From Cristatella mucedo (taxonomy: Eukaryota; Bryozoa; Phylactolaemata; Cristatellidae): DNA of 64,000 nt. Each line of letters opens with the position of its first letter. Position 1 is the stretch's first letter. A program made the position numbers and the translations under genes. This document shows, piece after piece, positions 45,679-58,874 of this stretch. The notes under the pieces are model-generated. The model was given only the letters and a program-made list of their open reading frames with translations. It had not been told where the DNA came from and searched no databases. The stretch covers positions 4,107,760 through 4,171,759 of the forward strand of contig WPIO01000034.1 of assembly GCA_009760855.2 (NCBI GenBank), read 5' to 3'.

Positions 45679-46268
45679 AGAGTTCCGCTAGGGACGCAGT
45701 ACGACTGTTTCTGACCATGCTTACGCATTAACCAAGGATCGATCCGCCGATCGCTTGCCCCAAATCATCTCTCCCACTAATGGCAGCAGGCAGCTGGGCC
45801 ATGCAGGGCTGTTGTCTTAAGGCTCACCGTTGACACTGTCGCATTTTGTCGATACAACTCAAAAGTTAACTAAGTCATATTATCATAACATGATTGTAAT
45901 AGCTAAGACCTCCTTATCGCTGTCCTATCAAGCTCGTTCATTTTTTTCCGTCCACCGGACGCAAAAGATGAGCAGCCAGTTTACTAGGAAAATAAATATT
46001 ATCGAATGTCAAGGACGCCGCCGGCCATTTCGGAATCCGCTATCGAACTATCGGACTCGTTCGGTACTAGTTTTAAGCCATGCTTACTTAATTTTTTGGT
46101 ACAACATTAAATGAAAATCTACTTATCACGCCATTCTCTAAAGAGTTTCCTTAGCTCATCCAATACCCTCTGCAGTGGCTGCAGCACCAGCAGCGACTGC
46201 TGCTGCAGCCACTGCAATGGCGGCAGTCAGCAACACTAGCAGTTGCAGATTTTCGTGATGCTGCTTAC
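45679..46268. other. No recognisable gene; contains a hairpin at 46171-46216
   Basis: The inverted repeat tgcagtggctgcagca / complement has 16-bp perfect arms and a 14-nt loop. Otherwise nothing is assignable. Confidence 0.4.
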
Positions 46269-46483
46269 CACGACTTCCTCGCAGCTTGATGTGGAAGGCG
46301 TCTTGTGTCCCATATGAAGGGACACGTCTCCAGCAGCATGCATGGCCTGCTGGTGCACTCCCTCATGCTGCAACAAAGGTCGTTGGTCTCACGTATCGTC
46401 GTACTCGGCCCTTTCTGCCGCCTCCTTTCGTCCTTGTCCAGTCATCAGCTGAAGGCTGCCTTTTACCAGGCTCCCGGCAGGGC
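46269..46483 (-). pseudogene. Duplicated DNAAF6/PIH1D3 exon with a premature stop
   Basis: On the minus strand this is a second copy of the exon at 54297-54517. Its splice sites (ctgtggttgcag before, gtaagc after) are also conserved, so it arose by DNA duplication rather than retroposition. Indels relative to the open copy are a 9-bp deletion and a 3-bp insertion, all in frame. One TGT codon has become TGA (DDT followed by stop), and conserved residues are lost (KDIWADDE is replaced). It is probably a pseudogene, perhaps a recent one. Confidence 0.75.
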
Positions 46484-48692
<2,209 letters not shown>

Positions 48693-48734
48693 ATATATCC
48701 ATATATCTATCTCTCTCTATATATATAGATATGT

Positions 48735-48880
48735 AGACAGATAATTTGCATAGAACTCTAGGAGAACTTGATATGTATTCAGGCGCTTCATATATGCTGC
48801 GGGGCTCGAGCCCACGACCTCGGTCAGACCTTTGTACACCTTAACCGCTGGGCCAAACCGGCTCGGCGTTTGACTAGGGT
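48735..48880 (-). mobile_element. tRNA-derived SINE family A with LINE-like tail
   Basis: Minus strand: A box tggcccagcggttaagg, B-like box ggctcgagccc, then gcagcatatatgaagcgcctg and caagttctcctagagttcta. The last part is a diverged LINE family A 3' end (gcagcaaatgtaaagcgcc ... aagttctctgaggg). Confidence 0.8.
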
Positions 48881-49876
48881 CCACCAGTCCGGCCGCATGA
48901 GGCTGGTAATATCCGTGTGTCCGTGGCAGACGAGCATAAATACCGCCTGACATCGAGTTGATCGCCGTTACAAGGACTCGAATGCCAGGGAGTGATCGAT
49001 AGAGGACATCAGCTGCCTTGCCATATAGCCTTCGAGCCGCTTAGCTAGAGCAGTTTCTACGTCATTAGCCACTAATCGATAAAATCCACGTTGCTAACTT
49101 ACTGCAGGAGAAAGATAGAAGAAATGAACTCACCGCTCTCAGTCAGAGCAGTCAGCTGGCGAGCAAAGATAGCCGTTCCCAATGCTGTACGCCGCGCCCA
49201 ATGCCTTCACCTGGGCCGAGGGGCCTCAGCCCCAGCAGCGTCGGCCGGTTGTCCTCGTATACGAAGCAGCGATCTCCAGCAGCGGCAAACGTTTGCTCTT
49301 CACGGGACGCCCGAAAGCCTGCACTAAATCTAAAGGTTCGACCGGCCCCTCAAAGTCTTTTGAACTTCTGTCTTGTCTTAAAATTGGAGGCACCATTCGG
49401 TGGAGGGTTTAACGCACGTCTGAGCCTAGGGTTCAGCCGGATGTAAGGACGACCTTGGCCTTCGTCAGGCGTCTAGTTACGGGTAAACGACAGTCTTTGC
49501 GTGCCTCCGTTCTTCGTGGGTAGCCGCCTTCGTGAACCAGGAAATCTCTAGGTACGAAAAATATAGCAGTCAGCGCGCCTGTATTTGATCATAGTTGTTG
49601 CATTGAGGATTTTTAGCTAGCGCTTACGGAACGGTGAGTAATAAAGATCGCTTTGACTGGCAAGAATGCTGAATGAGTCGTAATGTTAAGCAACAGGTCT
49701 GATTAATTTCTTTCCCAGACTAGGGTAACTGCTGGGACAAAGATTCGCTGCCATATGATAGTATTGTGTTGTCTTTATCCAAGTTTAACGTAGCTGGCTA
49801 CCGTCTCCATTTCTAGGCAAGAATATTTGAGATATTTGCTTAGATTGGACGCCTACCTACGAGGAAATGAGCCAAT
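48881..49876. other. No supported gene
   Basis: Three overlapping plus-strand frames are open at 49091-49446. None has a recognisable domain, and mutual overlap argues that composition keeps them open. Confidence 0.35.
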
Positions 49877-50122
49877 TCACAGGAGCGTCTCTTCAAGCCC
49901 TATGCGATCTCTTAAAAAACCCATCACAGCAGGAAGATTCTGACTCCGAAGATGAGCGAGTAAGCATCGATGTTCATCCGCATTCTGTCTGATCTGCGCT
50001 TTCATCTGAACCCATTGCTGTGACATATTTCGTGTGTCAGCGACATGTCTCGGTCTTAATTTGTTATTAGGTCCGAACGATTTCGAAGAATAAGATTTAC
50101 CCCAACCCAATGCAGTATCCAT
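49877..50122 (-). CDS. Unrecognised 81-residue ORF
   Basis: ATG-initiated complete frame with unbiased composition: LGWGKSYSSKSFGPNNKLRP, MSQQWVQMKAQIRQNADEHR and LRSQNLPAVMGFLRDRIGLE. It looks more coding-like than most frames here and could be a small gene or a last exon, but no family is recognised and no paralog was seen. Confidence 0.3.
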   Translation of the reverse strand: MDTALGWGKSYSSKSFGPNNKLRPRHVADTRNMSQQWVQMKAQIRQNADEHRCLLAHLRSQNLPAVMGFLRDRIGLEETLL

Positions 50123-50534
50123 GGTTTGAAGGTTTTGGCCAGGCAGTTGAAGATTGCAGAGCTATGGCTGCGAAAGCAGCACCTAGTGTGTGCACAACGA
50201 ACAAGATCCCTGTGTACACATTTTGTAGTGGCATTAGCTTACATAATGGCAGATTGACTTTGATAAAATGTGAGATACATTCAATAGGAACGAGTGATTT
50301 AGATGGTGCTGGCAGTAGATAGTGCAGGCAGGACCTGCACATTGGGACTACACGGTCATAGCATACTAAAAGTTCACGGGATAAGCTAAGAGGTAACCCA
50401 TATGTTCATATGAGTAAGAATCATTCTTGTGCCTAAGCCTCATAAGGTTCTGAGCTGAAACCATTATTCTCGACGTCACCTTGTAAAACCATGAATTCTA
50501 AGCAGACTTTGCTCAGACAACAGCCTTCATTATG
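50123..50534. other. No recognisable gene
   Basis: Nothing supported. Confidence 0.35.
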
Positions 50535-50650
50535 GTAAATAAAATAAAAATAATATTTCGTGAAGTGCCCTCAAGGAAATTAATCTTTATCAAGGCGCTT
50601 CACATACGCTGGAGGTATCGAGCCCACGACATCAGTTGTGAAATGTGAGA
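50535..50650 (-). mobile_element. tRNA-derived SINE family A, 5' truncated
   Basis: The minus strand retains gtcgtgggctcgatacc (B-box region) joined to gtgaagcgccttgataaag and ccttgagggcacttc, the LINE family A hairpin, and an AT-rich tail. Confidence 0.75.
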
Positions 50651-50802
50651 ACCTCAAGCCCCGAGTCAGAACAGGCTGGCAAAATTGTTAAGGGCGAATA
50701 TCGAGAAAATACCGAAGAAATTTGACCTATAACTGAAAATTGTACATGTTACCTTCTAAAGGACACGTTTTAGAAACGGGATCGTAAGTTTAGAAGACCA
50801 GA

Positions 50803-50994
50803 TTACAGGAAAGAATCACTATGCAAACAATTTCTAACCGCAAAGTAAACCGAAAGCAAAATGTCTACAGATAACAAATTTACCAATTTCTTCATCATAG
50901 GTGACTTGTTTTCCAACTCGTTGAACATTGATACATCGAAGTACATGCTTGCAGCTTGTTGACGCGCACGACTGTGACTTTTAAACACCTTCAT
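50803..50994 (-). CDS. Unrecognised 63-residue ORF with a paralogous copy at 21.4 kb
   Basis: ATG-initiated frame: FKSHSRARQQAASMYFDVSM, FNELENKSPMMKKLVNLLS. Its reading frame aligns without gaps to the minus strand at 21540-21380 over about 50 codons, although the DNA has diverged. This suggests past selection on protein sequence. It may be an exon or part of an unrecognised transposon. Confidence 0.4.
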   Translation of the reverse strand: MKVFKSHSRARQQAASMYFDVSMFNELENKSPMMKKLVNLLSVDILLSVYFAVRNCLHSDSFL

Positions 50995-52084
50995 TTACAG
51001 TGTAGCTTCGTGTCTTGTGAAATACGTAGCTTGACTAATACTTTGCGGATTAACGTGAAATTTGACATGTGGGTTCAGCTCTGCTTCCTCATCACTGCTC
51101 TACTTAACTTCTCATTTTGGTGGGATAAGCATTGCTATACATGTCCTTGGTTGCAGACAATATGGCTACTGGACGTTTGATGGCATGTGTAGCAATACTT
51201 ATTTCAAAGTATTAATGAGTAAAATCTTAATAATTGATATGTTTTAAAGCATAGAACAGAGCTATGCATTAGTGCCTTTTTCAAGTGATCAACAATAAAG
51301 TAGACATTTGTATACAGTATGCTTTTCTAGTGTTACGTACAACGACGTTTTTCCAGCGAAAATATGAAAACTTAATCCAACCCTAACTTTTTTTGCCATA
51401 GCTATATCTACACTGTACTTCAAAATAAGCAAATTTCAAATTTATCACCGTCCTGATTACAAAGCAGATTCATGAGAATAATGATTTTTTTCTACTTTTA
51501 AGGTATAAGCAAATAGCAAATAACTATTCTGGAAAAGAGATAAAATAAATATTGGTTGGACTATGTAATTGAGCGAATTTTATCAGCCGATATTGTCATG
51601 GGATGCTTGTCGTGCAATTAGGCTTTAGCATCAGGCTCTTTCGACAATAACTTTTCAGACCATCTGATAATAGTTCAATATCGATCGCTCGCCAGTGCAT
51701 CTAAAAATATATGCACAACGCATTGCCCATCTGCAGTGTTGTCTGTCACGACGACCTCTGTTAGGGTGGTGTGAGGCAGATCTCACTGTCCCATGTTTGA
51801 GAAGCCACTTCATGTCATCGACTGCAAAATCTGAAGAAGGGGCTTGTGACCTCAGCACTGCTTCAACAACTATTTCCTATGGGGCTGTAGTTTCTATCAT
51901 GTGCTTGAACGACAGCTGGGCCTTTGGAACACTCCGCCTCCCAACTCTTACGGGATTCAGAGTTTTTCTCTTTCATGCAGACGTTAGCTCAAAATTATTG
52001 CTCTGTGGTTGTCTTTTTACCTTGCTTGTAGGTAACTGCCCGGCATCACATCCTCTTGATACGGTTATGGTCTCATGATTCAAC
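50995..52084. other. No supported gene
   Basis: The plus-strand frame 51695-52078 (127 codons) has no recognisable domain and no acceptable start context. Similarity to 21540-21640 continues to about 51085 (aacgtgaaatttgac). Confidence 0.35.
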
Positions 52085-52135
52085 AGCCTCGTTTATATAG
52101 CAGCAGAAGAGCCTTAGCGGCTACCACTATATAGT
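52085..52135 (-). mobile_element. SINE family B tail fragment
   Basis: The minus strand reads gtggtagccgctaaggctcttctgct, matching the tail of the SINE at 37207. Confidence 0.6.
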
Positions 52136-52989
52136 GAACAATAAAGAATTGCCTTCTGTATGACCCAGTCCCACGTGATCCACTAGTTTGGCACACAGAC
52201 ACCGTGATGATACTCGGACAAAAACTTGATTATGATACACTCGATAAACAAAAGAACCCCAGATACTATTGGATCTGACATATTGGGTGTTGAAGGCTGT
52301 TAAGAGCATCTAGTGCACAATCGCCCTCCCATATTCCACCCTATCCAGTTGGCTGGCTCCGGCTTTGGTCTGAGATAAGTATGTCCACTGCAAGTCCGCC
52401 GAGGCCTGAAACATAGGCCAGCAATAGTTCATTGGTTTCTGTTTTGGCGGCCAAGTAAAGCAGTTAAAGAACCAAACAAAACTGCAAAACTATAAGCATG
52501 ATGCTGTCGAGTGCACAAGCTAGATCATGGCCAGTGAATGAGGGGGTTAGGTATAGGGGTGTGGCTGCTAGCTAGGTAGAGGAGGAGACATGCTACTTGA
52601 TGTATGCTGAATGGATGCTTGCTGATTTGAACTCATATAGCTTATTTTGATTTGAACTCATATAGCTTATTTTTTCCCTCAGCCCAGAAGTTACCAAAGC
52701 AAGATTGGGCCTGGAAGTATTGGTCCACAGAAGAAAGCAGAATCAGATGTGGCCTCCGAAGGTAGACTGAACGTTGCCATTACTGTATTCATTTCTGGAG
52801 CTACGTTGGCATGTTTGCATACTGTATGTCTTTTCTAGCTTCTCATTGGTGGTGCTGATTCTTTGAACCAGTGCACCAAAGTGTGTCACCAATGGTATCT
52901 TTTTGCCTAGCCGCCATGCATTATTGATTGAAAGCTGCCACTCCAGCATGTTGCAGTTATTGGTCTGTATAGCTGATAACAATAAATAT
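52136..52989. other. No recognisable gene
   Basis: Short direct repeat tttgaactcatatagcttat twice at about 52625-52670; otherwise nothing. Confidence 0.35.
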
Positions 52990-53112
52990 AAATATTGATG
53001 ATACATTTTAAATGATCCCTCAGATAACTAAAGCTCTTTCTCAGCACTTTATATGTACCACTGTACCGGAAAAATATGAATGCGATTAGTGATAAAATGC
53101 ACCAAGTTGCAT

Positions 53113-53239
53113 GCATGATATTACTCACCATTCAATTACGTTTCCCTCTGCAGCAGATGTAAAGCACCTAGAAAGAGATTGAGTTCTCTGAGGGCGCTTT
53201 ATCTAGTGCATTATTATTATTATTATTATTATTATTATG
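53113..53239 (+). mobile_element. Younger LINE family A 3' end nested in an older copy
   Basis: Opposite orientation to its host, with an intact hairpin (aaagcacctagaaagagatt) and a long uninterrupted (TTA)n tail. Confidence 0.85.
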
Positions 53240-53486
53240 CATTAGCACACAAGAATCACAAGGACCCAGCTAATGCTGTGGGAAAAGATGCACTTTCAGC
53301 TTCTTCTTAATGCCGGCAGGTCAGGGGATGTCACTATGTCAGTTGGGAGTGAGGTCCAGGCTGTGGGTGCATACGAAATAAAGGCACAGTTTGCTAAGAA
53401 TTAAAGGATGGTTCGAGGCAGAGCTAAATGACTTGAGTCAGATGGGGTCAGATTGAGTCAGGTATCAGGGTCAGATTGAGTCAGAT

Positions 53487-53547
53487 ATCAGAGTTAATCC
53501 CCAATCAGGCTAGGCGACGCCTAGCCTGATTGGGGATTAACTCTGAT
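53487..53547. repeat. Perfect 61-bp palindrome (30-bp arms, 1-nt loop)
   Basis: The left arm, starting atcagagttaatccccaatc, is mirrored exactly after a single A at 53517. It lies inside the old LINE copy at a place where other copies lack it. Confidence 0.97.
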
Positions 53548-54074
53548 AGGATGGGTGGAGCAAGATAATGAAAGCGAGTGAAAAAAAGTGAGTTACGAAA
53601 CCTTGAATTCGATGCTCAAGACAGACAAGCCTAGCTGGCTGCAGAGTTTGGCACGAGCTGTAAGCGTCTGATTGCATAGGCCGGAAGATCTGGAAGCAGG
53701 GAGTCACAGAAGTCGAAACAGGCAGGCATAACTGCGTAGATCAACTTGGATCGGGTTTCCCAGACACACTGTATCCTTATTTATTTTTGCAATGTTATGT
53801 AGCTGAAAGTAGGCAGACTTGGCTGCGAGGCTTATGTTGGATTCTAGTGAAAGGTCAGTGTGGAAAAGGACGCTCAGAGTTCTGAGGGCCACGGTGAAGG
53901 TCACCGACTGCATTTGCACGAAGCCCACGGGACCTCGATCGTATGCTGCTACTCTCGTGTGTCTGTGTTCGAAGGCCACCCATGTCGGGATTGCAGCAAC
54001 GGCCGACCACAGAGAATCACTCGAGAGAAGGGACGATAAGTATTGAAGACCATTGGAATGCAAGTATTGAAGAC

Positions 54075-54304
54075 CATTGGAATGCAAGCACTAGCCTGGT
54101 CTGTGGTTGCAGGCACTGCCCATTGGAATGCAAGCACTAGCCTGGTCTGTGGTTGCAGGCACTGCCCATTGGAATGCAAGCACTAGCTTGGTCTGTGGTT
54201 GCAGGCACTGCCCATTGGAATGCAAGCACTAGCTTGGTCTGTGGTTGCAGGCACTGCCCATTGGAATGCAAGCACTAGCTTGGTCTGTGGTTGCAGGCAC
54301 TGCC
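54075..54304. repeat. 46-bp minisatellite, five units, built from a splice-acceptor junction
   Basis: Units start at 54121, 54167, 54213 and 54259, with one more before them that lacks only a few bases. Each contains ggtctgtggttgcag followed by gcactgcc, i.e. the intron end and first bases of the DNAAF6 exon. The duplicated exon at 46.3 kb has a single such junction, so the array is a local expansion. Confidence 0.92.
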
Positions 54305-54517
54305 AGGAGCTTGGGCAAAGGCAGCCGGCAACCGGTGAATGCTAAGGACATTTGGGCAGACGACGAGGTGGCAGAAGGGGCTGAGTTCGACGATACGTGT
54401 GACCCACGACCTTCACCGCAGTATGAGATATTGTACAAACAGGCCGTGTCTGCCGAAGACATGTACCTGCAGATGGGAAACAAGACGCCTGCCACATCAA
54501 GCTGTGAGGAAGTCGTG
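54297..54517 (+). CDS. DNAAF6: DNAAF6 (PIH1D3/Twister) exon, dynein axonemal assembly factor
   Basis: DNAAF6 is a PIH-domain co-chaperone that works in the cytoplasm with HSP90/HSP70 partners to preassemble outer and inner dynein arms for motile cilia. The 73-codon exon contains KDIWADDEVAEGAEFDD, PQYEILYKQAVSAEDMYLQM and GNKTPATSSCEEVV. From memory these match the DIW...EGAEYDD / PEYEI..RQ.V..ED.FL block at the start of the PIH domain in the human protein. It is bounded by tggttgcag and a consensus donor gtaagc (phase 0 at the 3' side). The next exon, expected to begin near a KIKLP-type motif, was not found in the window, nor was the N-terminal exon. The gene may extend beyond what I can recognise, or this exon may be an isolated duplicate. 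Confidence 0.8.
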
Positions 54518-54834
54518 GTAAGCCGCTGCACGGAAATCTGCAAATGCAAAGCCTTGTTATTGCAATAGCTTTGCACACTAATAGCGACGGGTGCAATGCC
54601 GTGACCTGTCATCGTGTTAAGAGCAATGCCTGCTGTGTTTGATGGGACATGTGCGTATGCACAGCTTTGTAGGTGTCTGCACTTGTCAGCAAATAAGAGC
54701 TTTTTACATCCCAGTTTTTATCCACTGCTTCCATGCCAGTCTCATCACCATTTCACAAAGGCTTGCAGGCTACTTCATCAACTATTTAAAATAAAAAAAT
54801 AAAAAAATACTAGCTGATGTAACAGCCTTATTTT
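54518..54834. other. Probable intron of DNAAF6, no feature
   Basis: Follows the donor at 54518; no exon recognised. Confidence 0.35.
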
Positions 54835-54960
54835 TTATAACGGCAGAAGGGACAGCTGTCACTACCACCTACAGTTGGCAATAAGGATTGACTACTGCAG
54901 GATTAGATCCTACGCCCTCGGGAGTGAAAAGTGAGCAAATTACCTTCCCCGGGCTACCAC
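54835..54960 (-). mobile_element. tRNA-derived SINE, degenerate
   Basis: Minus strand: A-like box tagcccggggaaggtaa and B-like box ggatctaatcc, with a related downstream body. Confidence 0.6.
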
Positions 54961-56539
54961 GACTTATTACCATTGTAAGAGTTCATTACGGCCAATTATA
55001 TGTGCATGCAAAACGATCTTCAGTTGGCCGAGATGTTACTGCGAAGCTCGGCACCCGATAAGGGCAACCAGCTAAAGGTCACCCTGCCAGGACGTCTCCT
55101 CTAGCTCTACAGGTAGTCACCGGGTAGCGCCTGTGAGAGCCGTCCTTATGGCTACCGGGCATCCGCGGAGCTCTGTTCGTCTTGGAGAGCGCTATAGATT
55201 CTGCTGGCGAACCGTTGGAAAGTGGCTTCGAGTTAATTTTTAAGAGGGAGTTATTCTTCTTAGATGTAGCTCAGCGGGTCTTCGATGCAGCGACGTATCA
55301 GCCTGTGCAGATGTAGGCTGCTAATTTGTTTTTAGATACAGCGAGCACCTGCGAGTGCCCTCGGCTTAAGCTGGAGCTTTGCGAAGAGCTACGATTCAAT
55401 CGGTGACCAATAGTTTTATAGCCAATAGTGGGCCAAAGAATCCTTCGGGGGAGAGGGTTTGCTTTCGATGCCTGGCCTATGGATCTGTTACTAAAGGAGG
55501 CCATCTTTGCTTTTTGTTTATTTACTTGCTCTTTATTGTTCTTGTTAGTATTTATCTTTGCTCTTTGTTGAAACACTACCATAAGTAATGGGTGGGCTTA
55601 GAACTGCATTGCCGCCCGGCGCCGCCGACCTTCACTACCGGTGCTGCTGGTCTGGTGCTGCTGGTCTTGCCTTTAAAGGAGCCGCAAGGGTGGTTCGAGC
55701 GGTACCAAAGAACTTTCCAGAATCTTGAGCTTAGGGCTCCGATTAGGTCACGTGACAGTGGGCTAATGCCTATACGGAGTCTTTGGGGTACGAGATTGCC
55801 GAAAGAATTGTCTTTTTTTAAATCTGCACTCGTAGTTCTATCTTTAGGCAATTTCCTGAGCTTGCCGGCTTTGCCGGTTGCTGCTTACTTTTGAAAGCAC
55901 AGATAAAATTTGGTGTCCGGCGTGACGGATAGTTGAGAATTGTTTTTAATTTTTAGATTAAAGTCATGCTACCTGGTACCAGATATGCGGATATCAACGT
56001 GGATCTGAAGGACAAATTTCTTTCCGTTCGTTCGCCGAAATTGTACGTCTGCGCCGTCAGCGCGGGATCAGGAAAACTCGGGTGCAAGCGCTACTAAGCG
56101 AGCTTCGTGTGGTGCTTTCGCTTAGGTTGTATGAATGATTTGTGCCACGTCGTAATTTTGTCGCAGCGGCTCCCTGGTCCTGCTTTCGAATGTTTTGGCC
56201 CCAGCTCATTTACCCTTTTATTCCCGCTGCTTCTGCAGTTGCTCTTTGGCGCCTTTGCCGCAGCTTCCGGGCAGATTCGTTAGAGCTCGGGTCTCAGCTG
56301 GCTGTCATCGTGAAAGCGCTGCACCGATGCGATCGCTGGATGCACACTGCCTTCCCGACTTAGCTTTCATGCTATACTACTTGCAGAAGGATCCGCCCCT
56401 GCAAAGCCGGGCAGTATGCATAGTTTTAGAGAGCAGAGCAAGCAGTTAATTCGTGATGCACCTCAGCCGCAGCTACTGCAGCTATTGCTGGTTGGTCTCC
56501 ACCCCCAACTTTGTGAAATTTAAAAATATCATAAAACGT
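54961..56539. other. No supported gene over about 1.6 kb
   Basis: Plus-strand frames 55379-55588 (with ERVCFRCLAYGSVTKGGHLC, loosely zinc-knuckle-like) and 55592-55894 (with KEPQGWFERYQRTFQNLELR) are open but unrecognised. They could be transposon gene fragments. Confidence 0.3.
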
Positions 56540-56690
56540 ACCTGTCACGGAGCCAGCAAAAGCTGGGTCCGTGAGAATTATCCTTTGCGTACTTATCGTT
56601 GCTGACGCAGTGCGTGCTATCACTGACCAATTGATATCCTTCCTTTACAGCCTACGTGAAGCGCTATGAAAACACCCTATTATTATTGTA
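56540..56690 (+). mobile_element. LINE family A, very diverged 3' end
   Basis: Recognisable order of gggtccgtgag, tgcgtacttatcgttgctga, gtgaagcgctatg and a (TTA)n-like end. Confidence 0.6.
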
Positions 56691-57384
56691 ATATTGCTTA
56701 TGCTTTATTTGCTAAATAATCTTGTTGATGCCATACAAATTTAATCTAGACAGTTCAGCTTCGAATGTTTTAGAAAGCGTTTCTACCGTTATCATATTGT
56801 AAAGCGGGATTTTTGAACTCGCGTCACAGGACGTCGTGAGAAGCAAATGCTTTGGGAAAAACGTGCACCTTAAGGAACCGTCGATTCGTTCCACGGCTCC
56901 TTCTAGTTAAAAAGCATTTCCTTAGCGCCTCACTTAGCACCTAACCTGCGCTCGGTGCGTCATCGGTGGCCAACGACGGTGGCCTTCTCTTCGAGGGACA
57001 ATAAAGGTGTGAAGTATAGTTGCTAGGAGATTGTTGGAGAGTTGAGTGGCGTGAGATGTCGGCGAAGGGCTGAAAGGCTGGAGAGGGACCGTGTAGGAGC
57101 TGAAAACCGACGGCAGATACCATAGTAGCGTAGCGAACCACAACAGTTTGAGCCCCCTCAGTCTACGAGGCACTCAGATAAAGCTGCGATATCAACGTCC
57201 TTTTAATTAAAGAGATGGACAGCTAGATTTCTGGTGCGGAGAGCGCCCGAGAGCTCTACAGAGCGCTAGCGAAGGCTGGTAAAGAGACCGCAGTCCATCT
57301 GCTGAGCAGGCGAGGTGTATTGGCATACTTGTCAAGCCCGACCAATCAGAGTTATGCTATTCCAACCTAAGGGAGGGAGAGAGA
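56691..57384. other. No recognisable gene
   Basis: Nothing supported. Confidence 0.35.
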
Positions 57385-57396
57385 AAGAGAGACTGC

Positions 57397-57492
<96 letters not shown>
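57378..57492. repeat. (GA)n microsatellite
   Basis: About 100 bp of GA dinucleotides. Confidence 0.98.
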
Positions 57493-57495
<3 letters not shown>

Positions 57496-57751
57496 GCCGA
57501 CAGTCACAGCGCTCTTTTAAACGAATGGTTAAAAGGCTGGCGATCTTAAGAGAGCGGCCGTAGATTGCGAAAGGTAAATGGGCTGGCTGCCGAACGTCGA
57601 GAAAATAGCGCTTCGCTAGCCGGGACTGACGGCTGCTATCGGTCTAGTCAGAAGGAGCCGGTAGCCGTTCTTGCCTACTGCTGCCTTCAACTTGCGAACT
57701 TGGAACATGATAGAGCACGACGTCCCTTACGCAACTACTACGTAGGATGCT

Positions 57752-58874
57752 TTTATAATAATTATAATAATAATATTGCACTTGATAAAGCGCCCTCAGA
57801 GAACTTAATCTCTTTCTAGGCGCTTTACATTTGCTGCAAAGTGATACGCAATAGAATAGTAAGTAAAATCATGCTTGAAAAACAAACAAAATGAATAACA
57901 TGGTTAGGGGTTACATGCACTGGGTCAGCATGCAAATGTGGTTAGTGGCAGCATGAACAGTGTCAGCACGCATAAGCACATTGAGGACGAATCACAAGGA
58001 CCCACTAAATGCTGTCCTAAATAGGTATGTTTTTAAGTTTCTTTTAAATGTGGTCAGGTCAGGGGATGTTCTGATGCAGGTCGGGAGGGAGTTCCAGGCT
58101 GTGGGAGCATACGAGCTAAATGCACGGTCTCCAAAGGATTTAAGGTTTGTACGAGGTATTTCTAGACTGTTGGATTCCGAAAAGCGAGTGGTACGATGCT
58201 TTGCCTGATGGGGTAGTATATCTGAAAGATAGGCTGGAGCCATAGAATGAAGAGACCTAAAAGTGAGCGACAAAACCTTGAAGTCAATCCGTTGCTTGAC
58301 TGGTAACCAGTGCAGGTCGGCGAGAAGTGGAGTAATGTGGCAACTGCGACGCTCACGACAGACAAGCCTAGCTGCAGAGTTTTGCACCAGCTGCAATCGC
58401 CTGATCGCACATGCTGGTAGGCCAGTAAGCAGTGAGTTGCAGAAGTCGAGACGAGATGTCACGAATGCATGGACCAACTTAGACGTGGTATCCTTATCTA
58501 AACAAGCCCGAATTTTAGCAATGTTATGAAGCTGAAAATAGGCGGATTTGACTGTGGAGCTGATGTGGTCGTCCAACGAGAGGTCGCTTTGGAATATGAC
58601 ACCTAGATTTCGAGCTGATTCAACTGGAGATATGCTGGCAGAGCCAATTTTGAAAGTCAGCCTTTCCAATTTCTGAATAACACTAGGTTTGCCCATAACT
58701 AGTAAGTTAGTTTTATCATCGTTTAGTTTTAGAAAATTTGCTGCCATCCATGATCGGATGTCATCAATGCATGCAGCAAGTGAGTTGAGAGAATTTGAGG
58801 TGCTCGAAGGCTGGGAGGGATCAAAGCAAAGGTACAACTGAGTGTCATCCGCATAGAAGTGAAAGCCTAGATTT
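57752..58874 (-). mobile_element. LINE family A, 5'-truncated copy with open RT frame
   Basis: (AAT)n tail, hairpin, 3'UTR and RT C-terminal half, truncated at 58874 just upstream of YADD. The 301-codon frame 58897-57992 is uninterrupted through FHFYADDTQLYL, KIRACLDKDTTSK, WLPVKQRIDF and the terminal FRTAFSGSL. That makes it one of the youngest copies here. The first codons of the frame come from flanking DNA. Confidence 0.92.

Larger units (their letters stand above)
52990..53900 (-). mobile_element. LINE family A, old diverged copy, interrupted by a younger copy
   Basis: The 3' hairpin and UTR lie at 52990-53112. The element resumes at 53245 (agaatcacaaggacccagc) and continues into the RT C-terminal and fingers regions (gacagacaagcctagctg, gcaatgttatgtagctgaaa) to about 53900. 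Divergence and rearrangement mark it as one of the oldest copies. Confidence 0.78.

Noticed and set aside
54229-54612. Minus-strand ORF of 127 codons over the DNAAF6 exon
   Set aside because: Shadow of the recognised plus-strand exon and of the 46-bp repeat.
55379-55588. Zinc-knuckle-like CFRC...GHLC peptide as a retroviral-type Gag
   Set aside because: Spacing does not fit the CX2CX4HX4C knuckle, and there is no nearby protease, RT or LTR.
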